Source: a virus. Taken from it: a stretch of DNA of 34,607 nucleotides. Shown in pieces: positions 1 through 6,926 of the stretch. The DNA lies in the IMG/VR virus record IMGVR_UViG_3300025133_000358, positions 1-34,607 of that record; one strand, 5' to 3'. Each line of letters starts with the position of its first letter. The stretch's first letter is position 1. The notes under the pieces are model-generated. The model did not search any database and was not told the DNA's origin. It saw only the letters and a program-made list of their open reading frames with translations. Position numbers and translations under genes: made by a program.

Positions 1-110
1 ACCACAGCCAGGCGATCATACATCTCGCCCGCCTGCTCCAGCGTCAGCGACATCTGCTGCCCATCGCAGGATAGCACTATCGCCTCGCCCACCTGTCTCA
101 CCTCAGTCAT
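1..110 (-). CDS. partial small protein, runs off the left edge
   Basis: An open frame starts with ATG at 110 and stays open to the window edge (about 36 codons, beginning MTEVRQVGEAIVLSC). Its start overlaps the stop of the upstream gene by eight bases (ATGACTGA), the coupling seen throughout this operon, which is the main reason to call it. No family is recognisable from so short a piece. It is the most distal visible gene of the early, leftward operon that carries the recombination genes, so replication or recombination accessory roles are possible, but that is inference from position only. Confidence 0.55.
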   Translation of the reverse strand, partial: MTEVRQVGEAIVLSCDGQQMSLTLEQAGEMYDRLAV

Positions 111-429
111 CATAGGTCACCGATATCCCTTCCGCTTCCATCCGTTTCAGTTCCTTTGTCACTGCCGTGCCATATGCCATCCCCTGGCGACGGTCCTGCA
201 TCACCCGGTTGTAGCTGCGCAGCGGCATCATCCGTCGCAGCGGTTGCCCGAGCCACGTCAACTTATAGGGGCGCCCCTTGCCCTTGCGGCTCGGCGTCCA
301 TGCCGGCGCGATCTGTTGCGACACATCCTTCGCATCGCGCAGTGCCAAAAACTCATCACTGCCCATGCCTCTGAGCTGTTCGCGCACAAACGCCCCCAGA
401 TCCTCACGATCCGCGTGGCTCATCATCAT
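103..429 (-). CDS. hypothetical protein, 108 aa, basic
   Basis: This is a 108-residue soluble, basic protein with no signal peptide or membrane segment. The start ATG overlaps the TGA of the RecE-like exonuclease gene (ATGA at 426–429), so the two are probably translationally coupled. The middle is rich in Lys, Arg, Pro and Gly (RKGKGRPYKLTWLG), which would suit nucleic-acid contact, and the C-terminal half is predicted helical. I recognise no family. Its place directly after the annealing protein and exonuclease suggests an accessory role in recombination or replication; this is inferred from context only. Confidence 0.65.
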   Translation of the reverse strand: MMMSHADREDLGAFVREQLRGMGSDEFLALRDAKDVSQQIAPAWTPSRKGKGRPYKLTWLGQPLRRMMPLRSYNRVMQDRRQGMAYGTAVTKELKRMEAEGISVTYDD

Positions 430-1334
430 GGTGCCACCTCCGGCAGCGCAAGCAATTCGATGTTGCCGTAGCTACGATCCGTCAGGCGACAGTACTGGCA
501 ACTCCCACAGCGAACTGCATCCGAGCCATCACCCTCCCGCAGCGCCTGGATCCGCGGCACCTGCTCCACGATCTGCGCCAGCTCCCACTCCGCCCGCGCC
601 TCCAGCTCATCCTCCTCCCATCCAAACGCCCGCACCAGCGGTTGCTCATCCTTCGACACCGCCACCAGGTACGGATCTCGCCACACCCCGTCCTGCAACC
701 AGCAGAGATACCGATACACCGCGATCTGGCGCAGATAGTTATGCACCTCATACCACGGCACCAGCACTCGCTTAGGGCGCCCGTCAGGCCACACATCCAG
801 CCGGCTTTCCTTCCAGTCCGGTTTGAGGCTGCGCGGCGTCTTCAGGTCGGAGAAAAAGTCCGGTGCCAGGTTATCGATCGCACAGCGCCAGGGGATCCCC
901 CCTATCGCCCCCGTCAGCAGCACCTCCTTCTGCCCCACCATCAGACCGTGCAGATCCTCCTCCTGCTGCCATCGCGCCAGCATACGGTTCAGCTTCTCCC
1001 CCGTCGCATTCCACTGCCCCTTGGCTGTGCGCATCACCCGGCTCCGACCTATAGTTGCGTGGCTCAGTGCCAGCGCCCGGTCGCTCCAGCCATCGCTCTG
1101 CAACACCATCTCATGCAACCACTTGCCCAAGACAAAATAGTCCCGTTCGGGCGCACAGTAGCCGCCGGCATCCGTCACCGTGCCCGGTCGCTCCGCATCC
1201 CCGCCCACGACATACTCCGCGTAGGCAGCAGACTCACACTTCAGCCAGTCCCCCCACTGCGAGTTGCTCATGTACGCCCGATTCGCCTCAAGGCTATAGT
1301 AATTCTCCCCAGTCAGTGCCAAGTCCGCGCTCAT
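426..1334 (-). CDS. RecE-like PD-(D/E)XK exonuclease (DUF3799 type)
   Basis: Predicted nuclease partner of the single-strand annealing protein encoded two genes upstream; such pairs resect double-stranded ends and anneal the exposed strand in phage recombination. The 302-residue protein shows an AID element (Asp154), then SDLKT (Asp163-Leu-Lys165) as the D...(D/E)xK core, followed by a helix with Gln203 and Tyr207 (YLRQIAVYRYL) as in RecB/Cas4/RecE-like nucleases. A C-terminal cysteine cluster (CGSCQYC, Cys276, 279, 282) could bind zinc or help hold an iron–sulphur cluster; a fourth ligand is not obvious. Start ATG overlaps the upstream TGA (ATGA). Fold assignment is by motif reading, without a profile search. 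Cytoplasmic, about the usual size for the family. Confidence 0.7.
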   Translation of the reverse strand: MSADLALTGENYYSLEANRAYMSNSQWGDWLKCESAAYAEYVVGGDAERPGTVTDAGGYCAPERDYFVLGKWLHEMVLQSDGWSDRALALSHATIGRSRVMRTAKGQWNATGEKLNRMLARWQQEEDLHGLMVGQKEVLLTGAIGGIPWRCAIDNLAPDFFSDLKTPRSLKPDWKESRLDVWPDGRPKRVLVPWYEVHNYLRQIAVYRYLCWLQDGVWRDPYLVAVSKDEQPLVRAFGWEEDELEARAEWELAQIVEQVPRIQALREGDGSDAVRCGSCQYCRLTDRSYGNIELLALPEVAP

Positions 1335-2176
1335 TGCGCCACCAGCGCCTGGCGGATCGTATCCGCCACATGCGCCGCTATTGGCCTCGTCTCATCCACC
1401 AGAATCCGGCAGTCCTCGCACCACACCTTGCCGGTGTCCGCATCCAGCATCGCCAGGTCCACGTTGCACAGCGCACAGTGGTCCGCGCCATGCGGACGCA
1501 GATCCGCCAGCCGAGATCGCAGCACCAGGTTGTCCCGTTTCAGCTTTGCCACCTGCTCCGCATACGACCGCCCCATCTGCACCATGCCACCTTCAGGTTC
1601 AGCCTTCAGCCTCCCACCTTCCACTTCCGCCTTCACCTCTTCCTTCACCGCTTCCTTCACCGCCCACAGCGCCCGGTCAGGCCGGCCACTGCTCACATGC
1701 AGCGCCAGCGCCCGGTCCACCCCATCCTCCGCCTTCAGCGTGCAAGCATGCATGCACGCAGGCCCATAGTCCATACGCACACCAGTGCCCTTCCAGCGAC
1801 CGCCGCGGGCATTGTCCTCCCACACCCACACCGTCCAAGCCTTTACCGCCACCTTCGGCGGCGCGATCCCCTTCGCCTTTACCGCCACCTTGTGGTGCGT
1901 ACTGCCACGCTTACTGCCACGGTGCTTGCCCGTCGCCTGCCGCTTGCGCCCAGACGCCGGTGCCGGTGCCAGCGTCACCGGCACCACCAGCGCCTGCGCA
2001 TCCACCACCTTGCAGCGCTCCACCGAACCCTTCTCCGTGCGATTGCAGATCATCACCTGGTCTGCCGGCATCTCCTCCTTCCGGTAGCAGCACACCCGCG
2101 TGCCCATCTCCCACGCCGCTTCCGAGTTCGCCACCACCGTCACCGTATCCATCACCTGCTTGCTCACTTCCAACAT
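1331..2176 (-). CDS. zinc-finger protein of unknown function, between annealing protein and exonuclease
   Basis: I chose the ATG at 2176 because an AAGGAGG Shine–Dalgarno stands just upstream; a longer frame could start at 2230 but lacks such a site. The protein has 281 residues. Its middle is basic and repetitive (KVAVKAKG, then KVAVKAW), followed by a Lys/Glu-rich heptad-like stretch (KEAVKEEVKAEVEGG) that is probably coiled coil. Near the C-terminus CALC and CEDC form a four-cysteine zinc finger. The DNA encoding the Lys/Glu stretch (about 1588–1665) is itself repetitive. It overlaps the exonuclease start by ATGA. No family is recognised; a DNA-binding accessory of the recombination module is a reasonable inference. 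Confidence 0.65.
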   Translation of the reverse strand: MLEVSKQVMDTVTVVANSEAAWEMGTRVCCYRKEEMPADQVMICNRTEKGSVERCKVVDAQALVVPVTLAPAPASGRKRQATGKHRGSKRGSTHHKVAVKAKGIAPPKVAVKAWTVWVWEDNARGGRWKGTGVRMDYGPACMHACTLKAEDGVDRALALHVSSGRPDRALWAVKEAVKEEVKAEVEGGRLKAEPEGGMVQMGRSYAEQVAKLKRDNLVLRSRLADLRPHGADHCALCNVDLAMLDADTGKVWCEDCRILVDETRPIAAHVADTIRQALVAQ

Positions 2177-2234
2177 ATCCGCCTCCTTCAATTCGTAGAA
2201 TTGTGCCGGGTTCTCACCGGCTCCGCACATCGTG

Positions 2235-3329
2235 CTACTTACCCTGCTCCGTGCGCCATGCATCGATCGCCTTCACAAAATCCGGCACATTGCCCAGGAT
2301 CTTACCCTTCATCTCATCGCTCAGGTCCGTCAGGTTGCTCGTCGCCCCCTTCAGGTAGCCACGCGCCCGACAGAAGTCGCTGGCATGCGCCAGATTCACC
2401 TTCCCCGCCTGCAACACCTTGATTAGCGAAGGCGGTCCCTCCACAGGCTCAGATTCAGACTCAGGAGTCGGTGCCGGCGGCTTCGGCTTGTCCTTCTTGG
2501 GTGCAGGTGCCGCCTCCGGTTCAGCCTTCTTCCCTTCGCCTTCCGTCTTCTCCACCTTCGGCTTCGCAGGTGCCCGACGCTTACGCTTCGCAGGAGTCGC
2601 TGGCGCATCCGTGACATCAGTGCCCGCCACCTCGATGACATCATCCGCGTCACCGTCCGAAAGCACCAGGCCAGTCACCCGTCGGTATAGCCAGTTGCCG
2701 CACTTGCGGTCTGCCTTGCCGAGAAACTGGTCCACACTGCTGTACGGGTCGCCCTTGATCGAGTGGATCAGCTCCTCCTCCATCGTCTCACCGTCCACCA
2801 CCCAGCGCACCATCGTCGTCACGCGAGCGCCGATAGTCACCTGCTGCTTCGTCTTATTCTTCGGATCTGGCCCCTTCAGAATAGCCGGTGGTTGATGCAC
2901 CAGAAACCACATGCCCGCACCCAGGATGTCATCCAGCCGGCGGAAGAAGAAACTCTTCGTCTGATAATCATTTCCAGCGATGATATTCAGCTCATTCTCC
3001 ACCAGTCGACCGCCCTTCGCCACATGCGAGATCAGACAGTTGCGGACGATAGCCACCGGGTAGCCGCCATTGCGGTCCTTGTCCGTGCGAAATCCGAAAC
3101 TCTTCCCCTGCAAAGGCATTACGAAATTGCCCATCAGATCATTCGTCAGCGAGTGATGGATTGCCCCCATCGCCATCGCACTCTCAAAGGCGCGCCCAAA
3201 CACCCCGCCGCTCTGCGGATTCGACAGACTCGACGCCGCCGCATCCATGTGTTGGATCGCAGTCAGCACCTCCGCCGGCAGATTCGCCAGCATCATCGCC
3301 GTTTCAGTTCTTGCCAATTCACTCATCAT
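2235..3329 (-). CDS. predicted phage single-strand annealing protein (RecT-like)
   Basis: The 364-residue frame starts at the ATG at 3329, which has AAGGAG at good spacing and sits one base after the previous stop; a longer start at 3356 would overlap. The N-terminal 230 residues resemble a phage protein group that I associate with RecT-like recombinases: MPLQGKSFGFRTD, then YPVAIVRNCLISH, IIAGNDYQTKSFFFRRL and a conserved VDQFLGKADRK helix. A long charged, Pro/Lys/Glu-rich linker (TPAKRKRRAPAKPKVEKTEG onward) follows, then a helical C-terminal domain of about 70 residues. Phage annealing proteins coat single strands exposed by their exonuclease partner, and such a partner lies two genes downstream. 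Family assignment is from remembered motif pattern, so moderate. Confidence 0.6.
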   Translation of the reverse strand: MMSELARTETAMMLANLPAEVLTAIQHMDAAASSLSNPQSGGVFGRAFESAMAMGAIHHSLTNDLMGNFVMPLQGKSFGFRTDKDRNGGYPVAIVRNCLISHVAKGGRLVENELNIIAGNDYQTKSFFFRRLDDILGAGMWFLVHQPPAILKGPDPKNKTKQQVTIGARVTTMVRWVVDGETMEEELIHSIKGDPYSSVDQFLGKADRKCGNWLYRRVTGLVLSDGDADDVIEVAGTDVTDAPATPAKRKRRAPAKPKVEKTEGEGKKAEPEAAPAPKKDKPKPPAPTPESESEPVEGPPSLIKVLQAGKVNLAHASDFCRARGYLKGATSNLTDLSDEMKGKILGNVPDFVKAIDAWRTEQGK

Positions 3330-3330
3330 C

Positions 3331-3876
3331 CTACTCCTTTTCCGTTTCTTGATCATCGCCTTGCAGGCGTAAAATTACTCGGTAGACCGCATCCATCTGG
3401 TCCACGCTACAGTCCCAGCGATCCCGGCAGATCTCCTCGATCTCCCGCAGCGCCTTCTCCCGCTGCCTGGTCAGCATCCTGTCACACTCCGCGTCCGCCG
3501 CCGCCATCCGCATCTCCAGCGCCACCTGCTGCTCCGCCAGCGCCTTCTCCTCCGCCAGCGCCAGACCGTAGTCCTCCGCCGTCGGCGTATAGTCCGCCAT
3601 ATGCAGGCGCACCGCCTCCGCGATCATCCAGCGAGCGTCCCTCGTCGCCATCTCCAGGTACGCTGGCAGATACACCCGCACAGGCTGGCTCCGCCCCGGC
3701 GGTGTAGTACATGGCTTACCAGCCGCCTCTACTACATCGAGCTTCGCCCGCAGCGAGCGACAGATCACATCAGTCAGGCTCAATCCAGCCACCGCCTGCA
3801 CCCGGCACCACAGCGTCCGCTTCAGCCGAAACACCACAGGCACCCGCGCCATATCCGTAGGTACGATCGACTTCAC
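3331..3876 (-). CDS. hypothetical protein with possible ribbon–helix–helix segments and coiled coil, 181 aa
   Basis: Start ATG overlaps the upstream TGA (ATGA at 3873–3876). Two stretches look like a β-strand followed by two helices, as in ribbon–helix–helix DNA-binding proteins: VVFRLKRTLWCRVQAVAG with LSLTDVICRSL, and VRVYLPAYLEMATRD with ARWMIAEAVRLHM. Residues about 105–150 are Ala/Glu/Arg-rich and probably coiled coil (EEKALAEQQVALEMRMAAAD). A DNA-binding accessory role is possible but unproven; no family name is offered. The gene lies directly before the annealing-protein gene, one base from its start, so the two are probably co-expressed. Confidence 0.65.
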   Translation of the reverse strand: MKSIVPTDMARVPVVFRLKRTLWCRVQAVAGLSLTDVICRSLRAKLDVVEAAGKPCTTPPGRSQPVRVYLPAYLEMATRDARWMIAEAVRLHMADYTPTAEDYGLALAEEKALAEQQVALEMRMAAADAECDRMLTRQREKALREIEEICRDRWDCSVDQMDAVYRVILRLQGDDQETEKE

Positions 3877-4463
3877 GCCATCACCCCGCGGATGAAACGG
3901 TGATAAGCCGAGACCATCCCCTGCTGCACCAACGTCGGGTTCGGCTTCACATTGTGCAGCAGCGGCGCCCGCTTCACCACCTTGCCATACTGGCTAAAGC
4001 AGTGCGACCGCGAGTCCGTCGCCGCGTACTCGCCAAACGTGATCAACCCACAGTTCGCCGGCAACTCCGCCAGCTCGATCATCCCCGCCGGCATCACATA
4101 GTAGAATCGATTCTGGCAGCGTCCGTCCTTATCCGCGATCATCTTCAGCTTATTCAGCGACTCCCAGACACTCAGTTCTTGACTCTTCGCATTGTGGCAG
4201 CGGAAGTCCTTGTACTTCTGAGCATCCCGCCGAAAGTCCGCCCGCGACACCTTTATTTCATACTCCACCGCATAGCCCGACTTCGTCACCGCCCAGACAT
4301 CACATTCCCACCAGCCCGCCGGCGTAAATGTTGGCATCATAAACTCCGGCCCCTGGTAGTACACATGGCGCATCAGCGCCCGCTCCAGCAACCCCGAACG
4401 CATCCCATCCGATATTTTTATCGACTCATTGCTCATCGCATCGCTCCGAGTATTTTTTGCCAT
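3873..4463 (-). CDS. predicted PD-(D/E)XK nuclease-like protein (MmcB-like pattern)
   Basis: This 196-residue protein has a clear nuclease-fold signature: ECDVWAVTKSGYAVEYEIK gives Asp55, then Glu69-Ile-Lys71, followed by SRADFRRDAQKYKDF, a helix typical of MmcB-like and other small PD-(D/E)XK proteins. The C-terminal half (FYYVMPAGMIELAELP, GLITFGEY) matches the strand pattern that follows the core in these folds. Catalytic residues appear intact, so it may cut or process DNA ends or branched DNA; substrate is unknown. ATG 4463 was taken as start; an in-frame ATG at 4436 has a better GGAG site and is an alternative. It lies in the recombination operon and overlaps the next gene by ATGA. Confidence 0.65.
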   Translation of the reverse strand: MAKNTRSDAMSNESIKISDGMRSGLLERALMRHVYYQGPEFMMPTFTPAGWWECDVWAVTKSGYAVEYEIKVSRADFRRDAQKYKDFRCHNAKSQELSVWESLNKLKMIADKDGRCQNRFYYVMPAGMIELAELPANCGLITFGEYAATDSRSHCFSQYGKVVKRAPLLHNVKPNPTLVQQGMVSAYHRFIRGVMA

Positions 4464-4466
4464 CGC

Positions 4467-4673
4467 TCATTGTGCCGCCTCGCGGTACGCCGCCAGCGCC
4501 TGAGCCAGCCCTTCAGACTGCCCATATAGCGCCACATTCCGGCACAGATCCCGGTTCGTCATCCACAGCAGCGAGCGGTCAGTCCGCGTGTACGCCACCT
4601 CCACCTCCGCCGCCGCCACTCCGCGATTGTAGCGCCGTTGATTGAAGCGCGTGAGCCTGAACACCGGGCTCAC
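4467..4673 (-). CDS. small hypothetical protein, 68 aa
   Basis: A GTG start at 4673 overlaps the preceding TGA (GTGA), and the stop lies three bases before the next gene. The 68-residue product is basic at its N-terminus (FRLTRFNQRRYNRG) and helical at its C-terminus (LAQALAAYREAAQ). There are no cysteines of note except one, no membrane segment and no recognisable family. It is called on operon continuity and coupling alone. Confidence 0.5.
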   Translation of the reverse strand: MSPVFRLTRFNQRRYNRGVAAAEVEVAYTRTDRSLLWMTNRDLCRNVALYGQSEGLAQALAAYREAAQ

Positions 4674-5008
4674 TGCTTCACGCCCAGGCGCTTCACCGTC
4701 GTCGGTCCCTCACTCCAGACGCTCACCCGATAGCGCCCCTCAGTGCCCGCGTACACAAACACATGCGTCGCGTACTTGTGATCACGCAACCAGGGCACCG
4801 TGTTTTGCGAGCCATCCGCGTGGTAGTAGGTCAGGGTAGGGTGCCCCTTGGCATCCACCGAGTACTCGCCCACAGATTGCAGCACCAGCATCTGGCGGAG
4901 GCGTGCCGTGCGGCGCATCTCCTCGCTCTTGCGATCGATGCCCAGCACCACCCCACAGGTCGCCAGCCATAGCAGCAACCACACAGAAAACATCGTGCGC
5001 GGCCTCAT
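4670..5008 (-). CDS. membrane-anchored small protein, 112 aa
   Basis: Start ATG at 5008 overlaps the upstream TGA (ATGA). Residues about 6–22 (MFSVWLLLWLATCGVVLG) form one hydrophobic segment preceded by arginines, so the protein should be anchored with its N-terminus inside, or be exported if the segment is cleaved. The rest (about 90 residues) is soluble, with a Glu/Arg-rich helix and then short strands (HPTLTYYHADG, ATHVFVYAG, RYRVSVWS). No family is recognised. A membrane protein in an early phage operon could act in superinfection exclusion or host takeover, but nothing in the sequence proves that. Confidence 0.6.
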   Translation of the reverse strand: MRPRTMFSVWLLLWLATCGVVLGIDRKSEEMRRTARLRQMLVLQSVGEYSVDAKGHPTLTYYHADGSQNTVPWLRDHKYATHVFVYAGTEGRYRVSVWSEGPTTVKRLGVKQ

Positions 5009-5283
5009 GCCCCACCGTCCTTGCAATATTCCGCCATCTCCGTTGTGCAGGGAATGATCGGCCTCAGAGTGTGGGGATTCACCTCCGGCACGATGTCCGG
5101 CGGCGTCTCCACCAACTCCAGCTTGTGCGTCGCGGCCACCTGCATGAGATCGCTCATCGTGTAGCCAGGCACCTTGCCGGTGCCACGCGCCTGCTCCGCC
5201 AGCATCTCCAGCGTCCTGCGTCCGAGCCGCAGATATAGCGCCATCTCCTGCTGCGTGTTCAATCCGTCCAGTATGTTCATCAT
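5005..5283 (-). CDS. small helix-turn-helix-like protein, 92 aa
   Basis: The frame begins ATGATG at 5283/5280, with AGAGGAG just upstream and an ATGA overlap with the preceding gene. Residues 9–45 (NTQQEMALYLRLGRRTLEML, then KVPGYTMSDLMQVA) fit the pattern of an Xis/MerR-type winged helix: a helix, a turn, a recognition helix, then a short wing and helix. The last 35 residues are Pro-rich (PPDIVPEVNPHTLRPIIP) with no structure apparent. A DNA-binding regulator or Xis-like accessory protein is plausible. It is the second such fold in the operon after the 57-aa protein at 5943–6116. Confidence 0.55.
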   Translation of the reverse strand: MMNILDGLNTQQEMALYLRLGRRTLEMLAEQARGTGKVPGYTMSDLMQVAATHKLELVETPPDIVPEVNPHTLRPIIPCTTEMAEYCKDGGA

Positions 5284-5792
5284 CCGTCTCCTCTTTGGGT
5301 TGTGCCATCCATGGATGGTATCATCTGGCCACCGGCTTCGACGACCATCGTCTCCACCACCGCCCGCTGTGTCTCACTCCAGCAGGCGGCAAAGCGCTTG
5401 GCAAAGTGTTGGTCCTCATGCTCCCATGAGGCCGGCGCGATCGCATCGGGCCGGCGCAGGATGCTCACTCCGCCCGCCATCATCTCCCACGCAAACTCCA
5501 TCCCCCCGTCCCGCATCTCCTCCCGTATCGCCACCCGCACCTGCGCGAAGTCCGTCAGCGCCGGCGGCAGATGTGCCAGCACCTGCGCCCGTAGTGCCTT
5601 CTGTGTCCGCCCCTTCGGCAGCAACCGATTCATCGCCCTCGGAAAGCGGTGGCGCTCCGGCCCCTTCTTCCACCCACCCACCGGGCGATTCTCACAGTAC
5701 TCATCTGGTCCGAATCCCATCACCATTTCGCCATCTGTGTATCCTGGATTGCTGTCATTCCGACACCGTGTTATCCTGGCACTGGTGCCCAT
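5280..5792 (-). CDS. hypothetical protein, 170 aa
   Basis: No family is recognised. The protein is soluble, with a basic N-terminal third (WKKGPERHRFPRAMNRLLPK) and helical middle and C-terminal parts (LTDFAQVRVAIREEMRDG). ATG at 5792 gives 170 residues but overlaps the upstream gene by 38 bases; in-frame ATGs at 5726 and 5720 would avoid the overlap, although neither has a strong ribosome site, so the start is uncertain. The stop overlaps the next start (ATGA). It is expressed early, near the start of the leftward operon, and could be an accessory or host-takeover protein. Confidence 0.55.
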   Translation of the reverse strand: MGTSARITRCRNDSNPGYTDGEMVMGFGPDEYCENRPVGGWKKGPERHRFPRAMNRLLPKGRTQKALRAQVLAHLPPALTDFAQVRVAIREEMRDGGMEFAWEMMAGGVSILRRPDAIAPASWEHEDQHFAKRFAACWSETQRAVVETMVVEAGGQMIPSMDGTTQRGDG

Positions 5793-5946
5793 GCCCGCGG
5801 AATTTCCCGCAGCGTCCGCAGACCATCGACTGCGGCGTCCTGTCCAGCGTCCATCGCCGGCGGCGACCGCGCGTCCAGCATCCGTGCAGGATCATCGTGC
5901 CAAGTACCGCGACCACGCAGCAGGGAAATGCCAGCGCTGCGATCAC
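5755..5946 (-). CDS. small membrane protein with cysteine cluster, 63 aa
   Basis: A GTG start at 5946 overlaps the preceding TGA (GTGA). Residues about 2–22 (IAALAFPCCVVAVLGTMILHG) are hydrophobic and could span the membrane; the next residues are very basic (RGRRRR), giving a cytoplasmic-side anchor. The C-terminal half carries CGRC and later a HGHQC motif, which together could bind one zinc ion. A tiny membrane-tethered zinc protein has no function I can name. The coupling to the 57-aa regulator gene supports it being real. Confidence 0.5.
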   Translation of the reverse strand: MIAALAFPCCVVAVLGTMILHGCWTRGRRRRWTLDRTPQSMVCGRCGKFRGHGHQCQDNTVSE

Positions 5947-6116
5947 TGCGCCGCCTTCAGGTAGCGGTCCACACTGGCCACCGAGATGCGGCGGCGCTTG
6001 CGCTGCGGGCCATTCAGCGTCATGCCAGAGAGTTCACCGCGATCGAACATCGCGCATACGGTCGGGCGGCAGACGCCCAGCTTCTTGGCTGCTTGAGCCG
6101 GTGTGTAGTACTTCAT
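5943..6116 (-). CDS. Xis/MerR-type helix-turn-helix protein, first early gene, 57 aa
   Basis: ATG at 6116 was chosen because AAGGAAG stands about eight bases upstream; the frame extends further up only through control-region DNA. The product is a complete small winged helix: YYTPAQAAKKLGVCRPTVCA (helix-turn-helix), DRGELSGMTLNG (wing) and RRRISVASVDRYLKAAQ (basic segment and last helix). This is the excisionase/HTH_17 pattern. In temperate phages such proteins act as Xis, Cox or Cro-like regulators next to the divergent repressor, which is exactly its place here. Whether it bends DNA for excision or represses the opposing promoter cannot be told, and no integrase is in the window. Confidence 0.7.
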   Translation of the reverse strand: MKYYTPAQAAKKLGVCRPTVCAMFDRGELSGMTLNGPQRKRRRISVASVDRYLKAAQ

Positions 6117-6247
6117 GCCAGTGCTTCCTTTTGGTTTTGCTTCCATGCATGCACGCGCAGGACGTGGTGAAAAATTCTTGCGCTCAGAGTGTTTCCATCT
6201 ATATTCATCTGTTTGCATAGAGCAGTAAAACCAGAGGAGGTATTCCG
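6117..6247. promoter_or_regulatory. divergent control region between early operon and repressor
   Basis: This 131-base spacer separates the leftward early operon from the rightward repressor gene and must hold both promoters. It is less GC-rich than its surroundings and contains a self-complementary CATGCATG at 6144–6151. No clear operator repeat could be defined by eye. A leftward −10 candidate reads TATAGA on the minus strand near 6200, overlapping the rightward −10, which would make the two promoters mutually exclusive; this is inference. Confidence 0.5.
6178..6205 (+). promoter_or_regulatory. candidate sigma-70-type promoter of the repressor gene
   Basis: TTGCGC (6178–6183) and TATATT (6200–6205) are separated by 16 bases, close to consensus −35 and −10 elements, and would start transcription about 35 bases before the repressor ATG. 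A strong AGAGGAGG ribosome site follows at 6233–6240. Assigned by eye only. Confidence 0.4.
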
Positions 6248-6628
6248 ATGCTTTTGACATCCGAGATTCAGCACGAGATTGCGACCTGGCTCAAGGCCAA
6301 CGGCGCGACCTATGACGACCTGTGCGCCAAGATCAGTGACGACCCGCACGATCGTCCGAGTGCCAGCACAGTGAGTCGTTGGGTGCGTGGTCGCGTCAAT
6401 TGGATCCAGCCGCAGCTTGGCGTGCGTTTGTGCCAGGTGATTGGTATGTCCATCCCTGAAGACACTGCCGGCCCGGCTCGCCTGGGCCTGAGTAACTTCT
6501 CGCTTGAGTTGGCGCAGACCATCGAGCATCTGCCCCCGCGCTATCGTGCGCGCATCAAGAAGAGCGTTCAGCACGAACTGATGCGCTACATGGCAGACGA
6601 CAACCGCGCCAAGACCGCACTGGCCTGA
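6248..6628 (+). CDS. probable phage repressor/regulator, 126 aa
   Basis: This is the only convincing gene on the plus strand. It starts at ATG 6248 behind AGAGGAGG with seven bases of spacing. Residues about 20–66 (ATYDDLCAKI, then RPSASTVSRWVRGRV and GVRLCQVIG) fit a Cro/C1-type helix-turn-helix, with SASTVSRWVRG as the recognition helix. The remaining 60 residues are helical and charged, with no visible peptidase or ligand domain, so it would not be a self-cleaving LexA-type repressor. Its divergent position opposite an Xis-like gene is the classic place of a lysogeny repressor. Its codon use is more balanced than that of either operon. Family is inferred from motif and context. Confidence 0.7.
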   Translation: MLLTSEIQHEIATWLKANGATYDDLCAKISDDPHDRPSASTVSRWVRGRVNWIQPQLGVRLCQVIGMSIPEDTAGPARLGLSNFSLELAQTIEHLPPRYRARIKKSVQHELMRYMADDNRAKTALA

Positions 6629-6636
6629 CTTTTTTT
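6608..6636 (+). terminator. weak candidate terminator at the end of the repressor gene
   Basis: A short GCCA/TGGC stem (6608–6611 with 6621–6624) overlaps the end of the gene and is followed by seven T at 6630–6636. The stem is short, so this is a weak call; the U-tract is the main support. Confidence 0.3.
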
Positions 6637-6926
6637 CCCGCTCCGATGCCGCGCCTCTGCGGTACTTGCGCAGATGGCATCGGGGGTCTCGGGGGGAAGT
6701 CTCGTTTGGCTGGGTATACATAAGATATAAATCGCGTCGTGGTGCCGCAGATGGCATTCATTGCTCTGTGGGCTGGTTCAGTATTGCACTCTTTTATGGA
6801 AGCGCAAGGCAATGTTTGCAAATATAGGCATTTTATATGCGTATTTAAAAATCCGGCGTCAGAGATTGAAGGCGAGCGATACAATGGAGACAAGTGCGAC
6901 GAAGCGCGACGGAGTGAAACGGTGCG
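6629..6926. other. non-coding intergenic stretch between convergent repressor and late operon
   Basis: No convincing gene is present in these 298 bases. It holds the T-run after the repressor, a hairpin (6643–6683), two copies of CGCAGATGGCAT (6669–6680 and 6746–6757) and AT-rich patches around 6714–6733 and 6802–6852 in an otherwise GC-rich genome. On the minus strand TTTAAA and TATATT stand 17 bases apart around 6850–6818, a possible promoter reading toward the repressor antisense. The window's GC skew changes sign in or near this stretch. No clear intrinsic terminator for the late operon was found here. Confidence 0.5.
6643..6683. repeat. imperfect hairpin (8-bp outer and 6-bp inner stem)
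   Basis: CCGATGCC (6643–6650) pairs with GGCATCGG (6676–6683), and inside it TCTGCG (6656–6661) pairs with CGCAGA (6669–6674) around a seven-base loop. There is no T-run on the 3' side in either direction, so it is not a standard terminator. It could be an operator, a structured RNA element or part of an origin. Confidence 0.55.

Noticed and set aside
1747-1759. CATGCATGCACGC shared with 6144–6156 in the divergent control region
   Set aside because: A 13-base match between two places in 34 kb is expected by chance several times; one copy is inside a coding region.
642-2422. Long plus-strand frames rich in Arg, His, Pro and Ser opposite the recombination genes
   Set aside because: Composition is that of the complement of coding DNA; the minus strand carries recognisable nuclease and annealing-protein motifs.
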